Positions 9,089 through 18,011 of a DNA stretch of 64,000 bases are shown here, piece after piece. A program made the position numbers and the translations under genes. Within the stretch, counting starts at the first letter, position 1; every line of letters begins with the position of its first letter. Below the pieces are notes generated by a model that saw only the letters and a list, made by a program, of their open reading frames with translations, was not told the DNA's origin and made no database searches. The DNA is from Clostridium beijerinckii HUN142. GTDB lineage: Bacteria > Bacillota > Clostridia > Clostridiales > Clostridiaceae. The stretch is taken from the NCBI RefSeq assembly GCF_000621745.1, contig NZ_KK211341.1:20673-84672 (forward strand). The letters are read 5' to 3'.

Positions 9089-9389
9089 ATATATCTCTCC
9101 TATCCCTGAATTTAAAAAATTAAAAATTATACTCTTTTTCTTCTAAAGAATTTTCAGTAAATGCGATTAATAATAACACTTAATATATCAAATATAATAA
9201 AATATATAATATATTGTCGTTCATCATTCTTCTTTAATAATCTGAGATTTAACAAATCTTTCAGGTTTCTAAAATTTTAATTTTTTATATAACTAAGTTG
9301 TACTATAAAAATAGAAAACCATAGTTACTCTTTATTTCTCTACGATTTTCTTTCTTTCTTTTCTTTTTATATACTTTTTTCTGTTATAT
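9089..9389. other. Intergenic gap, nothing recognised
   Basis: About 300 bp of AT-rich sequence with pyrimidine runs near 9340-9390. No convincing promoter dyad, hairpin or coding remnant was seen. Confidence 0.4.
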
Positions 9390-9716
9390 CTAATCTACCC
9401 AGACTTCCTTTGCTAGGTTAAATGTAGCCCAAGCATTTGGCCATCCTATATAAAATGCTAAATGCGTTATAATCTCAGCAATTTCTTCTGCAGTAACTCC
9501 ATTATTTTTTGCATTTGTCAAATGATATTTTAGAGAGTTATCAAAAATTCCTTTTGTCATTAAAGTTGTTACTGTAATTACACTACGATCTCTAAGTGAT
9601 AATTTATCCTCACGAGCCCAAACCTCACCAAATAAAACATCATCATTTAATTCTGCAAATTTAGGTGCAAATGTACCAAGTGCATCTCTTCCAGCTGTTT
9701 GTTTTTTCATAATCAT
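9390..9716 (-). CDS. Carboxymuconolactone decarboxylase family protein
   Basis: A 108-residue protein of the CMD/AhpD-like all-helical family. It shows the family pattern LSLRDRSVITVTTLMTKG, a His in LKYHLTNAKNNG, and a conserved ITHLAFYIGWPNAW end. It lacks the AhpD CxxC, so a thiol peroxidase role is not supported. It follows the cupin gene by 52 nt, a frequent pairing in Firmicutes, and a second, frameshifted copy follows a second cupin at 25834. The start could be ATG 9716 or ATG 9710. The reaction is unknown. Confidence 0.9.
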   Translation of the reverse strand: MIMKKQTAGRDALGTFAPKFAELNDDVLFGEVWAREDKLSLRDRSVITVTTLMTKGIFDNSLKYHLTNAKNNGVTAEEIAEIITHLAFYIGWPNAWATFNLAKEVWVD

Positions 9717-9768
9717 ACCATTCCTTTCTATATAAACCCAATATTAATTCTATCAAATCATTTAGTCT

Positions 9769-10179
9769 TTATTTTAATTTCATATATTCCTCATCTGTTA
9801 CAGGTTCACACCATTCATTTGAAGCACCTTCCACTGGAACAGATAATGCTAAGTGTGCAAAAGCCTCATCGTGCACAGCACCATGCCAATGTTTAATTTC
9901 AGGTGCAATGTATACTACATCTCCGCTCTTTAAAGATTGTGGTTCACTGCCTAACTCTTGATACCAGCCACTACCTCCTACACAGATTAATATCTGTCCA
10001 CCTCCATGATGAATATGCCAGTTATTACGGCATCCTGGTTCAAATGTAACATTGGCAATAAATGCTTCTTTAGTATTTAAGACACCTAAATAGCTTTTTC
10101 CAATAAAATATGGTGCATAAGCAGTATTTTCTTCTCCAAGTAAAAAGTCAGATACTTTTTCTAATTCTTTTCTCTCCAT
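9769..10179 (-). CDS. Cupin domain protein
   Basis: A 136-residue single-domain cupin. Metal ligands are visible in the first cupin motif (NWHIHHGGGQ) and the second (HWHGAVHDEAFAH). It resembles cupins described as metal-dependent enzymes or mandelonitrile-lyase-like proteins, but substrate cannot be read from the sequence. It is the first gene of a cupin-CMD unit transcribed divergently from a MerR regulator, with a MerR-type promoter 148 bp upstream. Its paralogue at 25063 has the same arrangement of promoter and following CMD gene. Confidence 0.9.
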   Translation of the reverse strand: MERKELEKVSDFLLGEENTAYAPYFIGKSYLGVLNTKEAFIANVTFEPGCRNNWHIHHGGGQILICVGGSGWYQELGSEPQSLKSGDVVYIAPEIKHWHGAVHDEAFAHLALSVPVEGASNEWCEPVTDEEYMKLK

Positions 10180-10326
10180 TTTTCTCTCTCCATTTCAAAT
10201 TTATCGTTTTTTACAAATCCATTATTAGTAAAATGATATTTGATACGCATAAAAAAACTCCATAAGCTTCCTTTTATAGCACACATTTATCTTGCATAAG
10301 TTTCTTCAATCACTTATGATAAATGT

Positions 10327-10357
10327 ATTGTAATACCTAAACCTAACTCGAGGTCAA
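10327..10357 (-). promoter_or_regulatory. MerR-type promoter for cupin-CMD unit
   Basis: TTGACC and TACAAT on the minus strand are 19 bp apart; the spacer contains TTAGGTTTAGGT, also found in the promoter at 24943 before the second cupin. It lies in the divergent region next to merR at 10388, whose product is the likely regulator. Confidence 0.75.
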
Positions 10358-10387
10358 TACTAAATTTAAATTTTTTGGAGGTAATTT

Positions 10388-10816
10388 ATGTATTCAATTG
10401 GTGATATTTCAAAAATGTTAAATATATCTATATCGACACTACGTTATTATGATAAAAGCGGACTTCTTCCTCTTGTTAATCGAAACTCTGGTAATATTAG
10501 AGTATTTGATGATACAGATGTAGAATGTTTAAAAATGATAGAATGCTTGAAAAATACAGGCATGCCACTTAAAGATATCAAACAATTTTTTGAGTGGTGC
10601 GAAGAAGGTGATCCTACAATTGATAAGCGATATGAGTTATTCATGTATCAAAAAGAAAAAACTGAAAAGCAAATATCACTCTTACAAGATGCTTTAAAAA
10701 GAATTAGTTACAAATGTGAATTTTATAGAATTTCAAAGGAAAATGGTACAACTAATCTTCCTGGATTACGAGAAGAACTGGCTATGAAATTCTTAAATCA
10801 AGATACAGAAAAATAA
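10388..10816 (+). CDS. MerR-family regulator
   Basis: A 142-residue MerR-family activator. The winged helix at residues 1-70 has YSIGDISKMLNISISTLRYY and the DKSGLLP turn; the C-terminal coiled coil (about 75-125) would dimerise it. There is no conserved Cys set of metal-sensing MerR proteins, so it probably senses an organic or redox signal. GGAGG precedes the ATG. It is divergent from the cupin-CMD unit and likely controls the 19-bp-spacer promoter between them. Confidence 0.92.
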   Translation: MYSIGDISKMLNISISTLRYYDKSGLLPLVNRNSGNIRVFDDTDVECLKMIECLKNTGMPLKDIKQFFEWCEEGDPTIDKRYELFMYQKEKTEKQISLLQDALKRISYKCEFYRISKENGTTNLPGLREELAMKFLNQDTEK

Positions 10817-10826
10817 TAATACAAGA

Positions 10827-10867
10827 AGACTGTATGAAGATTTTTTTAATAAATCTTCATACAGTCT
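10827..10867 (+). terminator. Hairpin terminator after merR
   Basis: A 17-bp perfect stem (AGACTGTATGAAGATTT and its complement) around a T-rich loop begins 10 bp after the merR stop. The T-run after the stem is weak, so termination is inferred mainly from stem strength. Confidence 0.6.
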
Positions 10868-10950
10868 CCACTTTTATGCAATAATTAAAATTTCTATTTC
10901 CTTAGAACTTTAGCCTTATTTAGTGTAAATAACAGTTAACCTCAAATCAC

Positions 10951-10985
10951 GTGTAGTTACTCGAATCCTATTAGAGTAACTACAC
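10951..10985. terminator. 12-bp hairpin between convergent genes
   Basis: GTGTAGTTACTC pairs perfectly with GAGTAACTACAC around an 11-nt loop and is followed by TTTTAT on the plus strand. It sits between merR (+) and the DXS-like gene (-). Confidence 0.5.
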
Positions 10986-11049
10986 TTTTATATGTTTAGG
11001 CTTTTCTTTCAATTACAAATAAGTACTAATGCATCCATGCCTTACACTT

Positions 11050-12807
11050 TTATTTATTTACATTTTCTTTGATATAAGCTGTAAGTTTTTCCACTGACAT
11101 TCCATTTTTCGCTAACAATTCTACTGGATTAAAATCTGTGTGGAATGCTTTAGAAATACCAAAGTTTTTAACTTTCATTGCACTATCACCATAGAAAGAT
11201 GCAATATTTTGACCATATCCACCCATAAGTTCACCATCTTCCAAAGTGATTACTAATTGATGATCTGTTTTCAAAGAGTTTAATAATTCTTCATCTAGTC
11301 CTGTTAAAAATCTAGGATTAATTACTGTAATTTCCATACCAGTCTCTTCTTTAATCTTCTTTTCAGTATCAATAGCCATCTGTAACATAGGTCCAACTGC
11401 AACAATTGCCACTTTTGAGCCTTGTTTTTCTATCTTATTTTTATTATAATCTGAATAATCTGTTGTATCAGTTATTCCTGTTTCAGAAAGCATTCCTGCT
11501 ACTCTGATTCCAACTGGATGCTCTTTTTGAGATGTGGCAAATTTAAACATTTGCTTATACTCTTCTTTACTTGTTGGTGCCATATATATCAAATTAGGTA
11601 TATGTGCAAACATCTGGATATCACATAAAGCAATATGAGTATTTGAATTCATACCATATACTCCTGGCATAAGTACAAGTATTGTCGCTGGATTATCATT
11701 TAAGCACAAATCATGAGACATCTGGTCATAAGTCCTTTGTAAAAATGGAGCAAATGTTCCAAATACAGGTGTTCCACCATTTTTTGCAATACCACTACTC
11801 ATTGCAACTGCATTTTCTTCTGCAATTCCTACATCTATAAATTGTCCTCTTTCAACATACTCTTCACGAACACCTTGAACAAATCCAAGACCCATTGGTG
11901 TTCCAGCATTTAACACAACTGCCTTATCATTATTGTCAAGAAGTTCCTTTAAACTTTCAAATACAGTGTTGTCGCTTGCCCAACCACCATTTTTAGGTGT
12001 TCCATCTTCTGCATTAAACGGTCCTCCAGCATGCCATGCTTCACGATTAGCTTCTGCATAGGAAAGTCCCTTTCCTTTTATGGTATGAATATGTAAAACA
12101 ATCGGATGATCAATTCCTTTTACACTTTCAAAAAATTCTACTAACTTTGCAATATCATGACCGTCTTCTAAATACTTGTAATCAAGACCAAATGCAGTAA
12201 ACATATTCTTTGAGCTTACTCCATTTGTTTCTCTTAATTCTCGTAACGTCTTATATATACCACCATGATTTTCAGCGATACTCTGATCATTATCATTTAC
12301 AATTATTATCAGATTTTTATTATATTCTCCTGCATAATCAAGAGCTTCTAGAGCTTCTCCTCCTGAAAGTGAACCATCTCCAATTATTGCAATTATATTT
12401 TCTTCTTCTTTTTTAAGATCTCTTCCTTTTGCCAAACCTAATGCTAATGAAACAGATGTTGAAGTATGACCTATTGTAAAGAAGTCATGTTCGCTTTCTA
12501 ACGGATTAGTATAACCTGTTACGTCAGCAAAATGTGCTGCATCTATAAAAGCTTCCTTTCTTCCAGTCAAAATCTTGTGTGGATAACTTTGATGGGAAAC
12601 ATCAAATACAAATTTATCCTTTGGTGAATCAAAAACATAGTGCATGGCAACGCTCATTTCCACCATTCCAAGGTTTGGTCCACTATGACCTCCTGCATTA
12701 CTAATTTTATTAATTAATGCTGCTCTCGTTTCATCTGCAAGCACCTTTAATTCTTCAATTCTTAACTTCTTAATCTCCATAGGTGAGTTTATTTTTTCTA
12801 AAAACAT
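11050..12807 (-). CDS. DXS-like thiamine-diphosphate enzyme, copy 1
   Basis: A 585-residue homologue of 1-deoxyxylulose-5-phosphate synthase. It keeps DVSHQSYPHK (69-78), the ThDP loop GDGSLSGG (143-150) with NDND, the His in REAWHAG and Glu330 in GIAEEN (His of the usual EQH is Asn). The loop after the ThDP site is about 40 residues shorter than in E. coli DXS. Two glyceraldehyde-phosphate-binding arginines appear replaced: the DRAG region reads LMPGVYG and the YPRG region reads RVAGM. It is therefore unlikely to be the housekeeping Dxs. ATG 12807 is chosen because AAGGAG lies upstream of it and after ATG 12825. A MerR-type promoter precedes it. Confidence 0.85.
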   Translation of the reverse strand: MFLEKINSPMEIKKLRIEELKVLADETRAALINKISNAGGHSGPNLGMVEMSVAMHYVFDSPKDKFVFDVSHQSYPHKILTGRKEAFIDAAHFADVTGYTNPLESEHDFFTIGHTSTSVSLALGLAKGRDLKKEEENIIAIIGDGSLSGGEALEALDYAGEYNKNLIIIVNDNDQSIAENHGGIYKTLRELRETNGVSSKNMFTAFGLDYKYLEDGHDIAKLVEFFESVKGIDHPIVLHIHTIKGKGLSYAEANREAWHAGGPFNAEDGTPKNGGWASDNTVFESLKELLDNNDKAVVLNAGTPMGLGFVQGVREEYVERGQFIDVGIAEENAVAMSSGIAKNGGTPVFGTFAPFLQRTYDQMSHDLCLNDNPATILVLMPGVYGMNSNTHIALCDIQMFAHIPNLIYMAPTSKEEYKQMFKFATSQKEHPVGIRVAGMLSETGITDTTDYSDYNKNKIEKQGSKVAIVAVGPMLQMAIDTEKKIKEETGMEITVINPRFLTGLDEELLNSLKTDHQLVITLEDGELMGGYGQNIASFYGDSAMKVKNFGISKAFHTDFNPVELLAKNGMSVEKLTAYIKENVNK

Positions 12808-12884
12808 ATTTTTTCTCCTTATCATTTAATTTTGGCAGGCGTTTTACTAACGCCACAACCCATTTAGTCTATAACTTTTCTTTT

Positions 12885-12915
12885 ATCATAATCCCTTAAC
12901 TTAACTCAAGGTCAA
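12885..12915 (-). promoter_or_regulatory. MerR-type promoter for DXS-like copy 1
   Basis: TTGACC, 19-bp spacer containing TTGAGTTAAGTTAAGG, then TATGAT on the minus strand, 78 bp before the start codon. Both boxes are close to consensus. Confidence 0.75.
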
Positions 12916-13005
12916 TAAGTATTTTTATATTATTTATTTTTTTCATGCGTAGATTTATTATCGATACAACTTCATAAAGCGCTTTAGAATAAATAATTTA
13001 TATAC

Positions 13006-13036
13006 AGTCTAACACTTAGACCTAACTCTAAGTCAA
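13006..13036 (-). promoter_or_regulatory. Second MerR-type promoter, tandem
   Basis: TTGACT, 19-bp spacer, then TAGACT on the minus strand, 91 bp upstream of the previous promoter. The spacer half site GAGTTAGGTCTAAG fits the group; the -10 is poor. The flanking 60 bp resemble the sequence beside the promoter at 19986, suggesting it is left over from a lost gene. Confidence 0.5.
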
Positions 13037-13105
13037 TACTGAATTTAAGTAAGATTCTAAAATAAAAAAGTAACTTCGTGTTTGCAATAGTAAGTTCGTG
13101 ATAAA

Positions 13106-13531
13106 GGTATAGAAAATATCGGAATTTTCTTTACAGTATATGCCATAGCTTTATTTATTTCCAGACCAGTATTCGGTAAAATAATAGATAGGCTAGGTTT
13201 TGTATTTGTAATTATATCTATGGTACTATTATCTCAGTCTTCTAATATCACCATGTTTTTTATTACTGCCTTTATTTACAGAATAGGTTTTGGTGCGGCT
13301 CAATCAAGTTTACAGACAATGGCCGTAACTGGTGTGTCCTCTTCAAGATTAGGCGCTGCAAATGCTACTTTCTTCACTGCCTTTGATTGCGGAGTTGGAT
13401 TAGGTGCAGTAATTTTAGGAATAGTTTCATCAAATATTGGATATGGTCCAATGTATCTATTGGCAAGTTGCTTTGCTATTATAGCATTTATCCTTTATTT
13501 GATTATTGGTAGAAAAAAACTTAAATTTTAG
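13106..13531 (+). pseudogene. MFS transporter, C-terminal half only
   Basis: The frame opens without a start codon at about 13106 and encodes the second half of a major facilitator protein: IFFTVYAIALFISRPVFGK followed by IIDRLG, the MFS loop motif, and then four or five hydrophobic helices ending at 13531. The N-terminal six helices are missing. A MarR-family gene follows, the usual regulator of such pumps, and it is also damaged. A decayed efflux locus is the simplest reading. Confidence 0.8.
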
Positions 13532-13647
13532 CAGAATGTTGAATTCTAAAATTATTTAATATATCTAAATTCTCAAATTTATACTTAAATATACTCAAAA
13601 TAAAGAATTATACAAACAAATACACTTTATAAAGGAGATAATTAAAT

Positions 13648-14062
13648 ATGGATAACATTAGTAACCTTAATGCGGCAATTTATAGAAATGCTCAAATTAT
13701 AATAAATTCTAAACTTATAGATTTAAATATTAAAAGTGGTCAACATGACTTTTTCCATGTAATCTCAAAAAATCAAGGTATAAGTCAGAAAGAATTGAGT
13801 GAATTTTTATATGTAGGTAAATCAACTACTGCAAAAGCTGTAAAAAACTTAATGAAAAATAATCACCGTGTTTATAGATTGTATTTGACTGAAAAGGGCA
13901 AGGAAGTTCTTCCAATAATATAATCCAACTTTTCTAGAAATAAAGACTATTTTTTCAAGGAATTTATCCAATAGTGAAGAAGAACAAACACTTATTGCTC
14001 TAAAAAAAATTCTATCTGTAATTTCTGAAGAGAAAAGTAACTTACATACGTATATTGATTAA
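13648..14062 (+). pseudogene. MarR-family regulator, damaged
   Basis: The first 91 codons (13648-13923) are a MarR winged helix: HDFFHVISKNQGISQKELSEF and VGKSTTAKAVKNL. The wing is shortened: LMKNN runs straight into RVYRLYLTEKG, about ten residues fewer than usual. The frame then stops at 13921, but another frame continues with LEIKTIFSRNLSN and ends IALKKILSVISEE..., stopping at 14062, where a full MarR protein would end. So there is one in-frame deletion plus a frameshift near 13918-13935. AAGGAG precedes the ATG. It sits behind an MFS fragment. Confidence 0.8.
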
Positions 14063-14072
14063 AATAGAAAAT

Positions 14073-14108
14073 AGCAACAAACCTTTTTGAGTTTATTGCT
14101 GTTTTTTT
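14073..14108 (+). terminator. Rho-independent terminator after marR remnant
   Basis: AGCAACAAAC pairs with GTTTATTGCT (one G-T pair) and is followed by GTTTTTTT. Confidence 0.8.
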
Positions 14109-14112
14109 ATTG

Positions 14113-14283
14113 TTAAATTATCCTATTTAATAATTCTTCATCTAATCCTGTTAAGAATCTAGGGTTAATTACCGTAATCTCAATACCAGCCTCTTCTTTA
14201 ACCTTCTTTTCAATATCAATAGCCATCTGTAACATCGATCCAACTGCAATAATTGCCACTTTTGAGCTTTGTTTTTCTATCTT
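14113..14283 (-). pseudogene. Fragment of a third DXS-like gene
   Basis: Fifty-odd codons are nearly the same as part of the DXS-like gene at 11050 (its C-terminal domain): KIEKQSSKVAII, then ITVINPRFLTGLDEELLN. Several conservative changes (Ile/Val, Gly/Ser) show it is a diverged copy rather than a recent duplicate. The rest of the gene is absent. It lies between the marR remnant and the MATE gene. Confidence 0.85.
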
Positions 14284-14328
14284 TCTTCTATATTGACCCA
14301 AAATACACACAATGATGTTACAATGGAA

Positions 14329-15654
14329 TTAAATAACCTGAAACTCCTTCCATTTACCACCTTTAAATCTGACAATGTAAATTATAGATCGAAGCAGCCA
14401 ATCTCCACCCATAGCAACCCATATGCCAACAACTCCCATATTGAACACAATTCCCAAAATATATCCAAGGGCTATACGTAAAATAAACATAGAACTGATT
14501 GAAATTATCATTGTAAAACGTACATCTCCTGCTGCACGAAGTCCATTTGAAAGCGTAAATGAAACTGGCCATAAAAATATTGCAAAACAATTATGTATTA
14601 CTACAAGAATATAAGTTAATTTAGTTACTTCTGGAGATAGAGTATATAAGCTTAATATCCAAGGAAGCAGTAAAATTTGCACTAAACTAATACAAAATGT
14701 TCCTATATATGTGATCTTTATTATTTTTTTTGTGTAATAATCTGCTTGCTTGTAATCACCTGCACCAACACATTGACCTATAACTGTAACTATTGCAAGA
14801 TTCATAGCTGTTGCAAAACTTATTGATATTCCAACCAAACTGTTTGTAATTCCATTTGCAGCGATTTGATCTGTTCCAAACAATGCTATAATGCTAATCA
14901 AAAGAACTCGTCCTAATTGAACAATTCCATTTTCTATACCATTAGGAATAGCTATATTTAAAATCTTTTTAATCATTTCTACATTCCAAGATAAAAGTTC
15001 TCTAAAACTTATAAAAATCTGGTTCTTCTTATTTAGAGATAAACATACCATAATTATTGCAGCTACTAAACGTGCGAGGATTGATGAAACTCCAACACTT
15101 ATAACTCCAGCATGTAATACAAATATTCCAATAGCATTTCCCACTAAATTAATTAAGTTCATAATTATGGAAGCAACCATAGGTACACGTGAATTTCCCA
15201 TAGAACGAAACAATGCCGCACCCGAATCATATATAGCTAAAAATGGATATGATAAAGCTGATAAAACAAAATAGGTAATCGCTGCATTCATTACTTCTGC
15301 TTCAACATTTCCAAATAAAATTTGTAGCAATGGTTTATGAAATAAAAATACAATTAATGTAATTCCTACAGAAATAATTGAAGATATTGTGATTAACTGA
15401 CTGGCTGCATTACAAGCCTGTCCTTTATCTTTGTGTCCAATATACTGAGAAACCACAACTGCTCCTCCTGTAGTAAGTGCAGCTAGAATATTTATTAGAA
15501 GCATATTTATCATATCTACTAATGAAACACCAGAAACAGCTTCTTCTCCAGCATAAGAAACCATCATTGTAGCAATTATCCCAACAATTATAATTAGAAG
15601 CTGATCTAGAAATATTGGAATTATTAATTTCCTAAGAGCCTGATTCGAAAACAT
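14329..15654 (-). CDS. MATE-family efflux transporter
   Basis: A 441-residue membrane protein with about twelve hydrophobic helices and the two-fold MATE layout. Family features include QYIGHKDKGQACNAASQ after the second helix and its repeat QCVGAGDYKQADYYTKK in the second half. MATE proteins export cationic drugs or metabolites using Na+ or H+ gradients. The upstream motif at 15740-15782 suggests LysR-type control. It stands alone in its unit, between a DXS-like fragment and the tautomerase/FMN reductase unit. Substrate unknown. Confidence 0.92.
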   Translation of the reverse strand: MFSNQALRKLIIPIFLDQLLIIIVGIIATMMVSYAGEEAVSGVSLVDMINMLLINILAALTTGGAVVVSQYIGHKDKGQACNAASQLITISSIISVGITLIVFLFHKPLLQILFGNVEAEVMNAAITYFVLSALSYPFLAIYDSGAALFRSMGNSRVPMVASIIMNLINLVGNAIGIFVLHAGVISVGVSSILARLVAAIIMVCLSLNKKNQIFISFRELLSWNVEMIKKILNIAIPNGIENGIVQLGRVLLISIIALFGTDQIAANGITNSLVGISISFATAMNLAIVTVIGQCVGAGDYKQADYYTKKIIKITYIGTFCISLVQILLLPWILSLYTLSPEVTKLTYILVVIHNCFAIFLWPVSFTLSNGLRAAGDVRFTMIISISSMFILRIALGYILGIVFNMGVVGIWVAMGGDWLLRSIIYIVRFKGGKWKEFQVI

Positions 15655-15739
15655 AAAAGTACCTCAACTTCCTTATAAAATAAATTATCTTAGTGAACTC
15701 TTATAATTATTTAAAGTATAACATTTGATTTATACTACG

Positions 15740-15782
15740 CCTAATGCTTATATTTTATTTTAACTATGCTTAAAAGGCATTA
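15740..15782 (-). promoter_or_regulatory. 44-bp LysR-like motif, copy B
   Basis: It matches copies A (6172) and C (18739): CCTAATGCTTAT at one end and AAAAGGCATT at the other. It lies 86 bp upstream of the MATE start. ATGCTTA and its spaced inverted partner TATGCTTA suggest LysR half sites. Confidence 0.45.
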
Positions 15783-15857
15783 TTAAAAACTACAGATAAA
15801 ACGAAAGGATAGTCTTTTTATAAATCAAATCATAGCAACAAATACTATTTATAATAC

Positions 15858-15889
15858 AACAAAACCATCAGCTTCTCTATCTGATGGTT
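15858..15889 (-). terminator. Rho-independent terminator
   Basis: On the minus strand AACCATCAG and CTGATGGTT form a 9-bp stem followed by TTGTTGTATT, just after the tautomerase stop. Confidence 0.7.
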
Positions 15890-15895
15890 AAAACA

Positions 15896-16081
15896 CTAAA
15901 TTCTTTCTGACAAAAGCTGTCCGCCAAATCCAATGTTATCCTGATCATTTTCCTTTAATAAAACTATAAAAGCTTGCTCAGGCACATTCATAAGCTTTGA
16001 TGCAGTTCCTGTAAGTTCCTTTACTAATTCACTCTTTTGCTCTTTATTTAATTTTCCTGCTTCTACTGTTATAACTGGCAT
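15896..16081 (-). CDS. 4-oxalocrotonate tautomerase family protein
   Basis: A 61-residue small tautomerase. Taking ATG 16081 as start (GGGAG lies 8 nt upstream; ATG 16087 is too close to it) gives a mature N-terminus Pro-Val-Ile-Thr, and an N-terminal proline after Met removal is the catalytic base of this superfamily. The C-terminal half with VLLKENDQDNIGFGG fits the 4-OT-like group. These proteins form hexamers and act on enols or ketoacids. It follows the FMN reductase gene by 71 nt, probably in the same transcript. Confidence 0.88.
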   Translation of the reverse strand: MPVITVEAGKLNKEQKSELVKELTGTASKLMNVPEQAFIVLLKENDQDNIGFGGQLLSERI

Positions 16082-16152
16082 ATTCATTTCTCCCTTTTCT
16101 TTATATACTTTTAATTAGGCTAATGGACTTATTATTTTTTCATTGGTCCTTG

Positions 16153-16686
16153 TTATATAGATTTTCCTAATTCATATGCTTGAGTTGGGAATTTAGTTTG
16201 TTCCAGCACTTCTCTTACAGGACATCCTGTTGCAAATAACTTTCCTGCATCTTCCCAATTCATAAAACCAAGTATAGCTTCATAAGTTTTTTCTAAGCCT
16301 TCCATTGTTGAAGCATCTTCACCATAAGAAGTTGCAATAATCATTGCTTTTTTATTTCCTGATAATTTAGCATTATTTCCATGGAATCTGTCTACAACTG
16401 CTTTTATTTGTGCAGACATTGTGTAATAATATATTGGTGTTACAAACACTACCATATCTGACTCTATTATTTTTCCATACCAAGCATTCATATCATCTCT
16501 ACGTACACATTCTCCATCATGGATTGCACAGTATTCACATGCTAAACATGGCTTTACATTTCCAAATGCTGAATCAAAACGTAATACTTCATGTCCTGCG
16601 CCAATAGCTCCTTCGATAAATTTATCTGCCAACAAAGCAGATGTACCTTTCTTATGTGGACTTCCCGTAATAACTGTCACCTTCAT
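16153..16686 (-). CDS. NADPH-dependent FMN reductase / flavodoxin-fold protein
   Basis: A 177-residue flavoprotein. It begins with the FMN loop ITGSPHKKGTSALLAD, has the Cys group CLACEYC and a further Cys in GECVRRDDM seen in iron-sulfur-flavoprotein-like and FMN reductase families, and the VFVTPIYYYTMSAQIKAVVDR segment that frames the flavin. It is soluble and likely reduces quinones, azo or other electrophiles. It is first in a unit with the tautomerase and is preceded by a MerR-type promoter at 16758. Confidence 0.9.
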   Translation of the reverse strand: MKVTVITGSPHKKGTSALLADKFIEGAIGAGHEVLRFDSAFGNVKPCLACEYCAIHDGECVRRDDMNAWYGKIIESDMVVFVTPIYYYTMSAQIKAVVDRFHGNNAKLSGNKKAMIIATSYGEDASTMEGLEKTYEAILGFMNWEDAGKLFATGCPVREVLEQTKFPTQAYELGKSI

Positions 16687-16757
16687 TTTTACTCTCCTTC
16701 TAAATTTAAAATTATATTCTTTACAATTAATTGTATTTGTTTTTCATCGATATATTA

Positions 16758-16788
16758 ACTATAAAGCCTTAAGTCAAGTTAAGGTCAA
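16758..16788 (-). promoter_or_regulatory. MerR-type promoter for FMN reductase unit
   Basis: TTGACC, 19-bp spacer with the dyad TTAACTTGACTTAAGG, then TATAGT, 72 bp before the FMN reductase start on the minus strand. Confidence 0.75.
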
Positions 16789-16827
16789 GAGTTTTTTTAG
16801 TTTATATCCTGTTTATTTCTAATGCTT

Positions 16828-16873
16828 AAAAAACCTCTTTATTTGCAACATATTTATATTGCTTAAAGAGGTT
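16828..16873 (-). terminator. Rho-independent terminator after merR
   Basis: AACCTCTTTA and TAAAGAGGTT pair over a 22-nt loop, followed on the minus strand by TTTTAAG. It ends the merR transcript from 16931. Confidence 0.75.
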
Positions 16874-16930
16874 CTTCATACATCCCGTCAAAAACATTTC
16901 TCAGGTATATATTCCGTATTTAAGTATTTT

Positions 16931-17332
16931 CTATATTTTTCTGCTCTCCTTCCATTCTGCAATCAATTCATTTGTAATAGGTTCACACTTCTGATCATAA
17001 TTATCAATTTTATAATTAATAACCTCCATGGTCTCATGTATGTCATGCATTTTTTTCTCTAGTCCCGCCTTTGTTTCAATTAGTATCTCCCTTCTCGCCT
17101 CCTTAGTTGAAATTCCTTGTAAAGCAAGCTGTATATATTCACGGATAGACTCTAGTGACACCCCTGCTTTCTTAAATCTCATAGCAAACTCAATCCAGTG
17201 TATTGCCATTTCATCATAATCCCTAATTCCTGATTCCGTCCTAGGAACTTCTGGAATTAAACCAATTCTTTCGTAGTAACGCAGATTATCAATGGATATC
17301 CCTGTTTTTCCTGACGCTTCCTTTATTGTCAT
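16931..17332 (-). CDS. MerR-family regulator
   Basis: A 133-residue MerR protein. The winged helix (TIKEASGKTGISIDNLRYY, ERIGLIP) is followed by a conserved AMRFKKAGVSLESIREY segment and a dimerising helix. It ends its own short unit just upstream of the FMN reductase promoter at 16758, the most likely target. Single Cys near residue 118 only, so metal sensing is not indicated. It lies 82 nt downstream of the histidine phosphatase gene on the same strand. Confidence 0.92.
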   Translation of the reverse strand: MTIKEASGKTGISIDNLRYYERIGLIPEVPRTESGIRDYDEMAIHWIEFAMRFKKAGVSLESIREYIQLALQGISTKEARREILIETKAGLEKKMHDIHETMEVINYKIDNYDQKCEPITNELIAEWKESRKI

Positions 17333-17414
17333 TTATATCCCCCCTTTTTAGACCTGTAATAATGAAATAATCATATTAATTTCTAAAGCTCTTTATTTAA
17401 AAGATCGTAACCTT

Positions 17415-17996
17415 TCAACTTTCATTATGCCTAATAACTTCTCTTAATTTAAATCCTTTGTTTTTATATTCATATACAAAAATACAACAATTCGTAAATC
17501 CTTTTTCTAATTCTTTCATAGGGTCTTGAATCCCTCTTAAAAAGTTGAAACAAGCACCGCTATGTGACACTGCAAGAACACTATTATGATCTTCCTTTTC
17601 CATTATTTCAGTTAATGCTTTCATCATTCTATCTCTTACAGTATTCGAAGATTCTCCTCCATAAGGCAAATAAAATGTTTCACAATCTTTAGGTGTTTTG
17701 GGATTTAAATCTTCACTTTCACCTTCATAAGTGCCATAAAACATCTCTTTTAATCCCTTTAATCTTGTGTAAGGCATCTTATATTCTGTTACAATTTCCA
17801 AAGTATCAACACATCTCTCAGATGTTGAACAATAAGCATGATCAAAAGTTATATTATGATCCTTGAAATGCCTTCTCGCAGTTTTAGCCTGTTCTACCCC
17901 TTTTTCAGTTAGTGGAGAATCAGACCATCCCTGAATTTTGCGACGCAAATTAAATAAAGTTTGTCCATGTCTCATTAAATATAACGTCTTTGCCAT
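17415..17996 (-). CDS. Histidine phosphatase (phosphoglycerate mutase-like)
   Basis: A 193-residue paralogue of 8519..9088. Catalytic motifs are LMRHGQTLFN, the Arg in CSTSERCVDT, Glu in GTYEGESEDL and His in AVSHSGACFNF. It is soluble and expected to hydrolyse a small phosphoester. It starts 15 nt after a MerR gene (18012..18356), so the two form an operon, and that MerR is a candidate regulator. AGGTG precedes the ATG. Confidence 0.9.
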   Translation of the reverse strand: MAKTLYLMRHGQTLFNLRRKIQGWSDSPLTEKGVEQAKTARRHFKDHNITFDHAYCSTSERCVDTLEIVTEYKMPYTRLKGLKEMFYGTYEGESEDLNPKTPKDCETFYLPYGGESSNTVRDRMMKALTEIMEKEDHNSVLAVSHSGACFNFLRGIQDPMKELEKGFTNCCIFVYEYKNKGFKLREVIRHNES

Positions 17997-18011
17997 TTTA
18001 TCACCTCATTA